A stretch of 53,539 nt of DNA from Gemmatimonadales bacterium (lineage in GTDB: Bacteria > Gemmatimonadota > Gemmatimonadetes > Gemmatimonadales > GWC2-71-9): assembly GCA_020633775.1 (NCBI GenBank), contig JACKDA010000010.1:1-53539 (forward strand). Direction: 5' to 3'. How positions within the stretch are numbered: the stretch's first letter is position 1; each line of letters starts with the position of its first letter. The position numbers were made by a program, and so were the translations under genes. This document shows positions 33,771 to 42,108 of the stretch, in pieces. The notes beneath the pieces were generated by a model, which worked only from the letters and a program-made list of their open reading frames with translations, was not told the DNA's origin and did no database searches.

Positions 33771-35126
33771 ATGACCGACGCGGCACGCCTGCATGCGCTC
33801 GACCGCGCGCATGTGTGGCATCCCTTCACGCCCCACGCCGTCTACGCCGACGAGCATCCCCTGATGGTCGTCGCCGCCGAGGGACACTGGCTGATCGACG
33901 CCGAGGGTCGTCGCTACCTCGATGGCGTCGCCTCGCTCTGGTGCAGCGCCTTCGGGCATCGCCATCCCCGGATCGACCGCGCGATCATCGACCAGCTCGG
34001 CCGGGTCGCGCACGCCACCTTCCTGGGCAACGCCAGCGCGCCGGCGGTGGAACTCGCGGCGCGGCTGGTCGCGGTCGCGCCCGGTGCGCTCACGCGGGTG
34101 TTCTTCAGCGACAATGGCTCGACCGCCACCGAGGTGGCGCTCAAGATCGCCTATCAGTACTGGCAGCAGACCGGTCGACCGGCGGACGCCAGGCGCACCC
34201 GGTTCGTCACCCTCGGCGAGGCGTATCACGGCGACACCATCGGCGCGGTGTCGATGGGCGGGATCGAGCTGTTCCACGAGGTGTACCGGCCGCTGGTCTT
34301 CGACACGATCCGGCTCCCGTCGCCCCATTGCTACCGCTGTCCGCTGCAGCTCGAGCGCGCGTCGTGCGGCGAGGCCTGCATCGCGGCGGCCGAGCGGATC
34401 ATCGCCGAGCACGGCGACGAGATCGCGGCGGTCGTGATCGAACCCGGCGTCCAGGGCGCGGCGGGCATGATCACCCAGCCCGCGGACTACGCCCGCCGCG
34501 TGCAGGATGCCGCCCGGCGGGCGGGCGCCCTGGTGATCTGCGACGAGGTGGCGGTCGGCTGGGGCCGCAGCGGGGTGCGCTTCGCGAGCGACCTGCTCGG
34601 GCTCACGCCCGACCTGCTCTGCCTCGCCAAGGGACTCACCGGCGGCTACCTGCCGCTCGCCGCCACGCTGGCCACCGAGCGGCTGTTCGAGGGGTTCCTC
34701 GGGCGGCCGGAGGAGGGGCGCACGTTCTTCCACGGTCACACCTACACCGGCAACGCCCTCGGCGCGGCCGCGGCCCTCGCCTCCGCGGACCTGCTCGACG
34801 AGCTCCTCCCGACCCTGCGCGTCACCCTCGAGCACTTCGCCGCCCGAGCGGAGCAGCTGCGCGACCTCGCTCCCGTGGGCGACGTGCGCCGGTTCGGGCT
34901 CGCCCTCGGCGTCGAGATCGTCGCCGATCGCCGCACGCGCGCACCCCACCCCGCTGCGAAGCGGATCGGCATGCGCATCGCGACCGCCTGCAAGCGGCGC
35001 GGCGTCTTTCTGCGTCCGCTCGGCGACACCGTCGTCGTGATGCCGCCCCTCACCATCACGCGCGACGAGCTCGACCTGCTCTTCGACGTCCTGACCGATG
35101 CGATCGGGGAGTGCGGTGACGCCTAG
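33771..35126 (+). CDS. bioA: Adenosylmethionine-8-amino-7-oxononanoate aminotransferase
   Basis: 451 residues, class III PLP aminotransferase that turns KAPA into DAPA. WHPFTPH near residue 16 and the SLWCSAFGHRHP motif are BioA features; the PLP lysine is K287 in LAKGLTGGYLPL and the ring-binding Asp is in ICDEV (D258). A Cys-rich insert CYRCPLQLERASC is typical of several BioA lineages. Overlaps bioD by 11 bases. KAPA synthase (bioF) and early-pathway genes are not in the window. Confidence 0.97.
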   Translation: MTDAARLHALDRAHVWHPFTPHAVYADEHPLMVVAAEGHWLIDAEGRRYLDGVASLWCSAFGHRHPRIDRAIIDQLGRVAHATFLGNASAPAVELAARLVAVAPGALTRVFFSDNGSTATEVALKIAYQYWQQTGRPADARRTRFVTLGEAYHGDTIGAVSMGGIELFHEVYRPLVFDTIRLPSPHCYRCPLQLERASCGEACIAAAERIIAEHGDEIAAVVIEPGVQGAAGMITQPADYARRVQDAARRAGALVICDEVAVGWGRSGVRFASDLLGLTPDLLCLAKGLTGGYLPLAATLATERLFEGFLGRPEEGRTFFHGHTYTGNALGAAAALASADLLDELLPTLRVTLEHFAARAEQLRDLAPVGDVRRFGLALGVEIVADRRTRAPHPAAKRIGMRIATACKRRGVFLRPLGDTVVVMPPLTITRDELDLLFDVLTDAIGECGDA

Positions 35127-35778
35127 ACTCTGGATCGTGACCGGGACCGACACCGGCATCGGCAAGACGTGGGTCACCTGTCGGCTCGCCGAGACGCTGC
35201 GCGCGCGCGGCACGCGGGTCCGGGCCATCAAGTTCCTGGAGAGCGGGACCGACCCGGAGCCGTCGGAGAGCGAGGATGGGGTGAAACTGGCGCGGGCCGC
35301 GGGACAGGCGAGCCCGAGCGCCGCGCTGCGACGCTATCGTGCCCCGCTCACGCCGGCCGACGCGGCACGCCTGGAGGGGCAGACGGTGGAGCTCGCCCCG
35401 ATCGAGACGGAGATGATCCGCATCGCGTGCGAGGCGGAGTCCACCCTGGTGGAGGGGGCGGGCGGCCTGCTCGCGCCGCTCAACCATCGCCGCACGCTGC
35501 TCGATGTCGCGCGGCGACACGCCGCGTCGGTGCTCGTCGTGGCCGCCGACCGGCTGGGCACCCTCAACCACACGCTGCTCACCCTGTCGATGCTCGACTT
35601 CTCCGGGGTCCCGTGCGCCGGGGTCGTGATGAACCGCCTCCCCGATGCCGACCCGGCGACCGACCCGTCGGTGGGCCGGAACGCCGCGACGCTGCACGAG
35701 GTGCGCCCGGCCACGCCGATCGTGGAGACGGCGCACCCGGGTTGGGACGAGGTGGTGCTGGGGTGGCTCAGGACCTGA
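35116..35778 (+). CDS. bioD: Dethiobiotin synthetase
   Basis: About 220 residues. ATP-dependent carboxylase that closes the ureido ring of biotin using CO2. P-loop GTDTGIGKT at the N-terminus, EGAGGLLAPL near residue 110, and VAADRLGTLNHTLLT. The GTG at 35116 (with GGGGAG just upstream) gives the family-typical start TPRLWIVTGTD; an ATG 18 bases earlier would add six residues. Its stop overlaps the convergent ChaN-like gene by 11 bases. Confidence 0.95.
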   Translation: MTPRLWIVTGTDTGIGKTWVTCRLAETLRARGTRVRAIKFLESGTDPEPSESEDGVKLARAAGQASPSAALRRYRAPLTPADAARLEGQTVELAPIETEMIRIACEAESTLVEGAGGLLAPLNHRRTLLDVARRHAASVLVVAADRLGTLNHTLLTLSMLDFSGVPCAGVVMNRLPDADPATDPSVGRNAATLHEVRPATPIVETAHPGWDEVVLGWLRT

Positions 35779-36703
35779 GGGTGTAGATCAGGTAGCGCCC
35801 GAGGGCGTGGTCGTCCTTCGCGACGGTGATGTGATCGAGGTCCGCCACCGGGATCGCCGAGACGACGACGACCTTCTTGCCCGGCAGCCGCTTCGCGGCG
35901 CGGGCCGCGGTGCCGAGGCCGTAGTCGGAATGGAAGGCCCCGTTGACGTGGACCACGATCGCGCCGGTACCGGCGTTCACCAGCGCCTGGGCGATCGACT
36001 CGCCCATCGTCTCGTCCTTGGCGCACTGCGCCTGGTAGAACCGCTCCATTGCCGCCGCCTTCGCCTCGGGGCTCTCGCCGGGGACGTGATCCTTCATCGT
36101 CTCCTCGAACCGGGCGAAGTAGTCGTCGTGCTCGCACGTCAGGTTGGCCGCCACCCACTGCCGCGAGGTCACGCCCAGCGTGTCGAGGATCCCGAGCCCG
36201 CCGCGCGCGATCGCGCTCGCGATCGGCCGCGGGACGTTCCCCGCGATCACCGGCCACCCGCGCGCATGCGCCCACTCGACCAGCGGGCGGTAATCGGTCG
36301 CATAGCGCGGCCAGGGCCGGCCGCTCGCGAGCAACGAGTCCTCCGGCAGCCGCCCGGCGAGGTAGCCGTCGAGGAGCGGCTGGGCGTCGCGCTCGAACAT
36401 CTCCATCGCGAGGACCACGCGCGGGCGGCGGCGGCCGATGCTCTCGAGCAGCGCACGCTGCATCGCATGGGTCCCGGGATCATCGTGCTGCTCGCCGATC
36501 AGGACGACGTCGGCGGTCGCCAACTCGGCCGCCATCGCCTCGGTGTCGATGAACCGCTTGGCACGGGTGTCGTACACCCGGTGCGGCGTCCACGCCGGCT
36601 CGGTCGCGCCGCGGACGGCGAGGGGCGGATGGTTCGCCGGCATCGCCTGGGCGGACAGCGCCAGCGGGGCGACGAACAGGAGGACAGGAACGAGGGTTCG
36701 CAT
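35768..36703 (-). CDS. ChaN/TIKI-like haem-binding family protein, secreted
   Basis: 311 residues with an N-terminal signal peptide (LVPVLLFVAPLALSAQA). The core VVLIGEQHDDPGTHAMQRALLE near residue 65 and VLAMEMFERDAQPLLDGYL are diagnostic of the ChaN/DUF399 family, whose E. coli relative ChaN is an iron-regulated haem-binding lipoprotein. GAIVVHVNGAFHSDYGLG near the C-terminus is also conserved. There is no lipobox Cys, so it is periplasmic. Haem uptake is family knowledge, not proven here. Neighbours on the same strand are the Vps62-like/barrel protein and PAP2 gene. Confidence 0.85.
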   Translation of the reverse strand: MRTLVPVLLFVAPLALSAQAMPANHPPLAVRGATEPAWTPHRVYDTRAKRFIDTEAMAAELATADVVLIGEQHDDPGTHAMQRALLESIGRRRPRVVLAMEMFERDAQPLLDGYLAGRLPEDSLLASGRPWPRYATDYRPLVEWAHARGWPVIAGNVPRPIASAIARGGLGILDTLGVTSRQWVAANLTCEHDDYFARFEETMKDHVPGESPEAKAAAMERFYQAQCAKDETMGESIAQALVNAGTGAIVVHVNGAFHSDYGLGTAARAAKRLPGKKVVVVSAIPVADLDHITVAKDDHALGRYLIYTLRS

Positions 36704-36728
36704 CCCGGAAAGATACGCCGATCCGGCC

Positions 36729-39158
36729 TCAGTAGCTGAGCGTGGCCACCAGCCCGAGGACCCAGCGGTGCACCGAGGTGTTCTGGAAGAAGAGGGTGGT
36801 GGCGTCGCCCGTCGCCAACCCGAGATCGTGCAGGTGGTAGTTCGCCGTCGCCTTCACCCCGAGATCCACCGAGCTCACCCCGCGCACGGGCAGCAGCTCG
36901 ACGCCGGCACCGAAGTGCCAGGTGTTCGGCAGCAGGTTCCGGAACAGCCCCGGCCGGCGCACCCATCGGGACGCCCCGTCGCCCAGCGGTTCCCCGAAGG
37001 CGGTCACGTCCTCGAGACGATACCACGACAGGCCGTAGCCGAGCAGCACGAACGGCTGGAGGACGTCGGTCCGGAGGTTGTAGCGCAGGGAGCCGGTGTA
37101 CTCCCAGAAATTGATCTCGGCCGCAAGGTCGCCCTGGGATCCGCCGTCGTAGGCAATCCCCTGCGTGTAGCGGGCCCGACCGTGCAGGAGCGCATTCGTG
37201 CTGACGAACCGGTCGCCGAGATGCAGGCTCAGCTCGCCGCGCACGCCGCGCAGGCGCTCCTGCCGCACCGGGAGCAGGCCCGCCGAGAAGGCGGAGCCGG
37301 TCCGGCGCGTGATCTCCTGCAGGAACGGCCCCGCCAGTTCCGGGAATCCGACCAATCGCCAGAAGTCGTTGCCCGGATCGAACGTGGCAAGGCCCAGCCC
37401 GAGACCGATGCCGCGCACCGGCAGGTCCTCGGAGCGCACGTAGGTCGGATGGGCCCCGGCGCGCAGGGCACGGATCGGGGTGCCGAGGGCGCGCAGGGCG
37501 ACGTCGAACGGTGGCAGGATCGAGACCACCGGGACGGTGAGGTTGTACACCCCCCAGTTCGGCCGGAAGGTGTCCTGGAGGTCCTTCGGGAACACCTCGG
37601 GCACCCGATGGAACTCGTAGAGGGCATGACCCGGGCCGGGACCGCTGCGGTTCCAGCCGCCGCTGTAGAACGGCGGCGGCAGCGCGAGGTTGCCCGTTTC
37701 CGCGTAGCGCACCACGCCGGCGAACGGCGAGACCGAGGCGGGATACCCCACCCGAAGCGGCAGCAGCAGCCAGCCCCAGCGCTCCCGGATCTCCGGTTCC
37801 ACGATCGACCGGTCGGCGATCATCTCCCAATCGGGCAGGATCTCGAGGCGCGACGGATGGTCGTAGCGCACCACCCGCTCGGACTCGGGTGCATCGGCGG
37901 CCGGCGGGTCGTCGAAGACGTCCCAGGCGAGGTCGATCGACTCCCCGGTCCCGGCGGGGCCGATCCCCTTGAACAACCCCGGGAACGGGTACGATCCATG
38001 GCTCGAGCGGCCCAGCCGCGTCGGACCGGCCAGGAGCAGGTTGAGGCCGTGGTCGTTGCCCCCGATGAACACGCGCGGGTGCAGGTCGGGGACCGTCTCC
38101 GCGTCATCCGCCCAGGCGCGTTCGCGCAGCAGCCGCCAGATCTCCGCCTGCCCGCGACGCGTCGTGGGGAGCGTCTGCACCTCGCGCTCCCACGCATCCC
38201 GCGGGGCGTAGACGTTCGGGCGGGAGTAGTCGAGCGGCAGGATCCAGTAGTGGAAGAAGTGCTCAACCCGACGAATGACCAACTCCTCGAGCGGGAGCGT
38301 GCCCTCGAGCAGGGCACGGAGTTCGGCGGCGGCGAAGGGACGGGTCACGGACTCGCGCGGCGCGATCACGACGTTGAGGTGCTCCCAGTCCCCCTCGTGC
38401 ACGTTCCCCGCGTCGTTCGTCGGATAGAACAGCCAGTACTGCAGCACGAACTCGAACCCGTCCCCGGCCTCGACGATGAACGGGTGCACCATCGTCTTCG
38501 CCCAGCCGAGGTAGCGTTCCGCGACCCCGTCGCGCGTCGCGCCCTCGTACTCGGCGGCCCAGCTCTCGGGGGAGTCGCCGGGAAAGTTCAGGTAGAGCAC
38601 CTCATGGATCGCCCGATCGGCGCCGATCGGATCGATGATCCGCGGCGCCTGGGGCCCGAGGGTGCGCAACAGTTCCCGCAGTCGGCAGTCCGGCCGGGGA
38701 TCACCCGGAGGTGCCGCCACTGGGCACGGCGCGCTCGCGAGGCCGGCGAGGGCGATGGAGTCCGACCGGACCAGCGCGGGACTCGGTCGCGCCAGGTCGA
38801 AGATGTCGCGCACGAGTGGCGAGGTCGCCCCCGAGGCGACGAAGCGCCGGGCGTCCATCGGGAAGCCGTAGCTGGTGCGCGCGACCCACGGCGCGAACCG
38901 CTCGGCCAATCGCAGCAGGAGCGCCCCGCGGGCGTCGTCGATGCCATCGACCGGGTCGGCGTCGCGCCAGGCGGCGCCGGCAGGGTTGCCGTAGAGCTGG
39001 AAGGTCACGTTGGCCGCCGGCCTGGTGACCGCGCGCGGTGTCTCCCGCGGCAGGTAGGTCACGTAATCGGGCTTGGGGATCTCCTGCCCGACCAGCGGGA
39101 AGCCGCCGCACAGGGCGACGGCGGTGCAGAGCAGCAGGCTGCGGCAGCACGAGGGCAT
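36729..39158 (-). CDS. Vps62-like domain fused to an outer-membrane barrel (unknown function)
   Basis: 809 residues. Signal peptide MPSCCRSLLLCTAVALCGG then VGQE. The middle contains LQYWLFYPTNDAGNVHEGDWEHLNVVI: the YW.FYP....N.H.GDWE pattern of Vps62/DUF946-type proteins (landmarks WLFYPTND, HEGDWEH, HFFHYWILP). From about residue 560 the sequence changes to alternating beta strands (GIGLGLGLATFD, YTGSLRYNLRTDVLQP, FVLLGYGLSWYRL) and ends LVATLSY, with a terminal aromatic, like an outer-membrane barrel. The two-part architecture is unusual in my experience. Function, enzymatic activity and the location of the first half (surface or periplasm) are unknown. Confidence 0.7.
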   Translation of the reverse strand: MPSCCRSLLLCTAVALCGGFPLVGQEIPKPDYVTYLPRETPRAVTRPAANVTFQLYGNPAGAAWRDADPVDGIDDARGALLLRLAERFAPWVARTSYGFPMDARRFVASGATSPLVRDIFDLARPSPALVRSDSIALAGLASAPCPVAAPPGDPRPDCRLRELLRTLGPQAPRIIDPIGADRAIHEVLYLNFPGDSPESWAAEYEGATRDGVAERYLGWAKTMVHPFIVEAGDGFEFVLQYWLFYPTNDAGNVHEGDWEHLNVVIAPRESVTRPFAAAELRALLEGTLPLEELVIRRVEHFFHYWILPLDYSRPNVYAPRDAWEREVQTLPTTRRGQAEIWRLLRERAWADDAETVPDLHPRVFIGGNDHGLNLLLAGPTRLGRSSHGSYPFPGLFKGIGPAGTGESIDLAWDVFDDPPAADAPESERVVRYDHPSRLEILPDWEMIADRSIVEPEIRERWGWLLLPLRVGYPASVSPFAGVVRYAETGNLALPPPFYSGGWNRSGPGPGHALYEFHRVPEVFPKDLQDTFRPNWGVYNLTVPVVSILPPFDVALRALGTPIRALRAGAHPTYVRSEDLPVRGIGLGLGLATFDPGNDFWRLVGFPELAGPFLQEITRRTGSAFSAGLLPVRQERLRGVRGELSLHLGDRFVSTNALLHGRARYTQGIAYDGGSQGDLAAEINFWEYTGSLRYNLRTDVLQPFVLLGYGLSWYRLEDVTAFGEPLGDGASRWVRRPGLFRNLLPNTWHFGAGVELLPVRGVSSVDLGVKATANYHLHDLGLATGDATTLFFQNTSVHRWVLGLVATLSY

Positions 39159-39180
39159 CCGCGAAGATACCCGCGAACGG

Positions 39181-39717
39181 CTACCCCACCAGTCGCGTCG
39201 CGAGCACCGCCCCCAGGGCGCCGAGCGCCTGGCCCAGCATCACGTCGGTCACGTAGTGAACCCGGAGGTACACCCGGGAGACGCCGACCACCGCCGCCAA
39301 CCCCAGCGCCACGCCCGCGACCCACCCCGCCACCTCCGCTCCCGTCCACAGGAGCAGCGTCATCGCCACCGACATCGCGGCAGCCGAATGTCCCGAGGGG
39401 AGCGAGAACTCGTCCGGGTGGGCCACCAGGGCCTCGATCCCCTCGTCCGGGAAGTGCGGCCGCGGCCGTCCTGCGGTGCGCTTGACCACCTGCACCGCGA
39501 GGTGCGAGCTGGCGTTGGCGAGCAGGAGGGCGAGACCGACCGGCCGGGTCGATGGGACCGCGAGGAGGACGACGCCGAGGAGGAGGGTGCATGTGGCACC
39601 CCCGAGGTGGGTGAGTCCGCGAAGTGCCATGTCGAGCCACGGCGGCGCGTGCCGGCTGGCGACACCCACAAGCCAGCGCCGGTCCAGGTCGGAGATGCGT
39701 GTGGCAAGGGCACCCAT
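39181..39717 (-). CDS. PAP2-superfamily membrane phosphatase
   Basis: 178 residues with about five transmembrane helices. The three phosphatase motifs are present: KRTAGRPRP (K and R-P pair), PSGHSAA, and SRVYLRVHYVTD with catalytic His and Asp. Such enzymes hydrolyse lipid phosphates such as undecaprenyl pyrophosphate or phosphatidylglycerol phosphate in the membrane. Substrate unassigned. It lies 22 bases before the barrel-hybrid gene on the same strand and could be co-transcribed with it. Confidence 0.9.
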   Translation of the reverse strand: MGALATRISDLDRRWLVGVASRHAPPWLDMALRGLTHLGGATCTLLLGVVLLAVPSTRPVGLALLLANASSHLAVQVVKRTAGRPRPHFPDEGIEALVAHPDEFSLPSGHSAAAMSVAMTLLLWTGAEVAGWVAGVALGLAAVVGVSRVYLRVHYVTDVMLGQALGALGAVLATRLVG

Positions 39718-39841
39718 GCGGCCCGCTCCTCGAAGGGGTACGCCCCGGAGGATGCCGTCCCGTCGTCACGGCCATGCCGGGTCGCAGGTCACGAGTCGGC
39801 GACGCCGCGGTCGGGACCGGACGACCTGACGTCAGCGGCGC

Positions 39842-39898
39842 TTGACGTTCGCTCCTCGCGATGGTAATAGTAATACTATCTGATCAGTCTGTATTACT
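39842..39898 (+). promoter_or_regulatory. Promoter and nested dyad operator upstream of the SulP operon
   Basis: A TTGACG (39842-39847) is followed after 17 bases by TAATAG (39865-39870), a plausible sigma-70 promoter. Directly overlapping it are three nested symmetric elements: ATAGTAATACTAT (39867-39879), a perfect 8-base arm pair AGTAATAC (39869-39876) and GTATTACT (39891-39898), and CTGATCAG (39880-39887) centred between those arms. The 30-base size suits a TetR dimer pair, and a TetR gene is third in the operon. Another palindrome CTGACGTCAG is at 39826-39835. Binding is inferred. Confidence 0.6.
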
Positions 39899-39925
39899 CC
39901 CCCACCACCTGATGGCCCGGTCCCC

Positions 39926-41464
39926 ATGCGCACCCTGTTCCGGCACGCGAAGGACGACCTTCCGGCCAGCGTCGTCGTCTTCTTCGTCGCCGTTCCGCTC
40001 TGTCTCGGGATCGCGCTCGCCTCCGGTGCCCCGCTGTTCGCGGGGCTGATTGCCGGCATCGTGGGCGGGATCGTGGTCGGCGCCGCGAGCGGGTCACCCC
40101 TCGGCGTCAGCGGCCCGGCGGCGGGGCTGGCGGTCATCGTCCTGAACGCGATCGCGAGTCTCGGCTCGTACGAGGTGTTCCTGGTCGCCGTCGTGCTCGC
40201 CGGGATCATCCAGATCGTGCTCGGCATGCTGGGACTCGGTGGCCTCGCCTACTACTTCCCGTCGTCGGTCATCAAGGGGATGCTCACCGGCATCGGGCTG
40301 CTGATCATCATCAAGCAGATCCCCCAGGCGCTCGGCACCGTCCCCGGCCCCGACACCCTCGACATGGAGCACGGTGGCGGCGAGGCGGTCCACGCCTTCG
40401 ACCACCTGCTGGCGTCGATCACGCCGGGCGCGGTCTTCGTCACCCTGGTCTGCCTCGGCCTCCTGGTCGTGTGGGATGGCTGGCTCGCACCGCGGGCCCG
40501 GCTCTTCCGGATGATCCCGGGCCCGCTCGCCGCGGTCGCCGTCGGCATCGGCCTCTCGCTGCTGATGTCGGCCGGCCTGCTGCCGTGGGGCCTCGAGGAC
40601 CACCAGCTGGTGGCGATCCCGATCGCGGGGAGCCTGGGCGAGTTCATCGGCCAGTTCACGACGCCGGACCTCTCCGCGCTCGCCCGGACCGACGTGTACA
40701 TGGTCGCGGTGGTGATCGCGGCGATCGCCAGCATCGAGACGCTCCTCTGCGTCGAGGCCACCGACCGGCTCGACCCGGAGAAGCGGATCACGCCGACGAA
40801 CCGCGAGCTGAAGGCGCAGGGCCTCGGCAACATCGTGAGCGGGATGATCGGCGGGCTGCCGATCACGCAGGTGATCGTCCGGAGCTCGGCGAACATCGCC
40901 TTCGGCGGCCGGACCAAGCTCTCGGCGATCCTGCACGGCTTCCTGATCCTGATCTCGATCGCCACGATCCCCGCGCTGCTGAACCTCATCCCCCTGGCGA
41001 CCCTCGCGAGCATCCTGTTCGTGGTGGGCTACAAGCTGGCGAAGCCGTCGCTGTTCCGGCAGATGTACCGCCACGGCTGGGAGCAGTTCCTGCCGTTCCT
41101 CATCACGGTGGTGGGGATCCTCGCGACCGACCTGCTCCGGGGGATCGGGATCGGGCTCGCCGTCGGGGTGGCGGTGGTGCTCCACCACAACCTGCGCAAC
41201 CCGTTCACCGTCGCGCAGCATCCCCCCGAGACCCCCGAGTACCGGATCCAGCTCGCCGAGGAGGTGTCGTTCCTCAACAAGGGCCGCATCCTCCAGCAGC
41301 TGCAGCTCATCCCGCCCAGCTCCCACGTGGTGATCGACGCGACGCGCTCGAAGGTGGTGGACTTCGATGTCCTCGAGATCCTGCGGGACTTCCGTGCCGG
41401 GGCCCCGGCACGCGACATTGCCGTGGAGATCCGCGGCCTGACCCTCGACCAGGCGACCCCATGA
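39926..41464 (+). CDS. SulP-family anion (probably bicarbonate) transporter with STAS domain
   Basis: 512 residues. About 11-12 transmembrane helices; the N-terminal HAKDDLPASVVVFFVAVPLCLGIALASGAP and GVSGPAAGLAVIVLNAI match SulP/SLC26 (landmarks VPLCLGIALASG, SGSPLGVSGPAAG). A shortened STAS domain occupies about residues 405-512. SulP members carry sulfate, bicarbonate or other anions. The stop overlaps the start of a beta-carbonic anhydrase gene by four bases (ATGA), which makes bicarbonate (BicA-like) the best guess. TetR gene follows. Transport direction and ion cannot be read from sequence. Confidence 0.9.
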   Translation: MRTLFRHAKDDLPASVVVFFVAVPLCLGIALASGAPLFAGLIAGIVGGIVVGAASGSPLGVSGPAAGLAVIVLNAIASLGSYEVFLVAVVLAGIIQIVLGMLGLGGLAYYFPSSVIKGMLTGIGLLIIIKQIPQALGTVPGPDTLDMEHGGGEAVHAFDHLLASITPGAVFVTLVCLGLLVVWDGWLAPRARLFRMIPGPLAAVAVGIGLSLLMSAGLLPWGLEDHQLVAIPIAGSLGEFIGQFTTPDLSALARTDVYMVAVVIAAIASIETLLCVEATDRLDPEKRITPTNRELKAQGLGNIVSGMIGGLPITQVIVRSSANIAFGGRTKLSAILHGFLILISIATIPALLNLIPLATLASILFVVGYKLAKPSLFRQMYRHGWEQFLPFLITVVGILATDLLRGIGIGLAVGVAVVLHHNLRNPFTVAQHPPETPEYRIQLAEEVSFLNKGRILQQLQLIPPSSHVVIDATRSKVVDFDVLEILRDFRAGAPARDIAVEIRGLTLDQATP

Positions 41465-42108
41465 GAACCCTGACCCGCGAGACCCGTGACGCGCTCACCC
41501 CGCAGATGGCGATCGACGTGCTCCGGCGCGGCAACGAGCGCTTCGTGAACAACCTCAAGGCGAATCGCAACCTGCTCCAGCAGGTCAACGAGACCAGCGA
41601 GGGCCAGCACCCGCTGGCGATCGTGCTGAGCTGCATCGACTCGCGCACCTCCGCGGAGCTGATCTTCGACCAGGGCCTCGGCGACATCTTCTCGGTCCGC
41701 ATCGCCGGGAACGTCCTCAACGACGACATCCTCGGCAGCATGGAGTTCGCGTGCAAGGTCGCGGGCGCGAAGGCGATCGTCGTGCTCGGCCACTCGCGCT
41801 GCGGCGCGGTGAAGGGCGCGTGCGACGGGGTGCAGCTGGGGAACCTCACCGGCCTGCTCGCGAAGATCGCGGACGCGGTGGCCCTCGAGACCGAGACGGT
41901 GGGGGACCGCACGGCGGCCAATCCCGCGTTCGTCGCCCGGGTCGCCGAGCTCAACGTGATGCTTGTCAAGCGCCAGATCATGGAGCGCAGCCCGACGCTC
42001 GCGGCGATGGTCGAGGCGTCCGAGATCGCGGTGCTGGGCGGGATGTACGACGTCGAATCGGGGGCGGTCGAGTTCTACGATGCCCAGATGCTGATCGGCG
42101 CGGCGTGA
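41461..42108 (+). CDS. Beta-class carbonic anhydrase
   Basis: 215 residues, cytosolic. Interconverts CO2 and bicarbonate. Zinc ligands and the Asp-Arg dyad are visible: C58, D60 and R62 in SCIDSRTS; H111 and C114 in GHSRCGA. No signal peptide. The start overlaps the SulP stop and its own stop overlaps the TetR start (GTGA), so three genes are translated in series. Coupling an anhydrase directly to an anion transporter is a known arrangement for inorganic carbon supply or pH balance; here it is the second such system within about 12 kb. Confidence 0.95.
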   Translation: MRTLTRETRDALTPQMAIDVLRRGNERFVNNLKANRNLLQQVNETSEGQHPLAIVLSCIDSRTSAELIFDQGLGDIFSVRIAGNVLNDDILGSMEFACKVAGAKAIVVLGHSRCGAVKGACDGVQLGNLTGLLAKIADAVALETETVGDRTAANPAFVARVAELNVMLVKRQIMERSPTLAAMVEASEIAVLGGMYDVESGAVEFYDAQMLIGAA

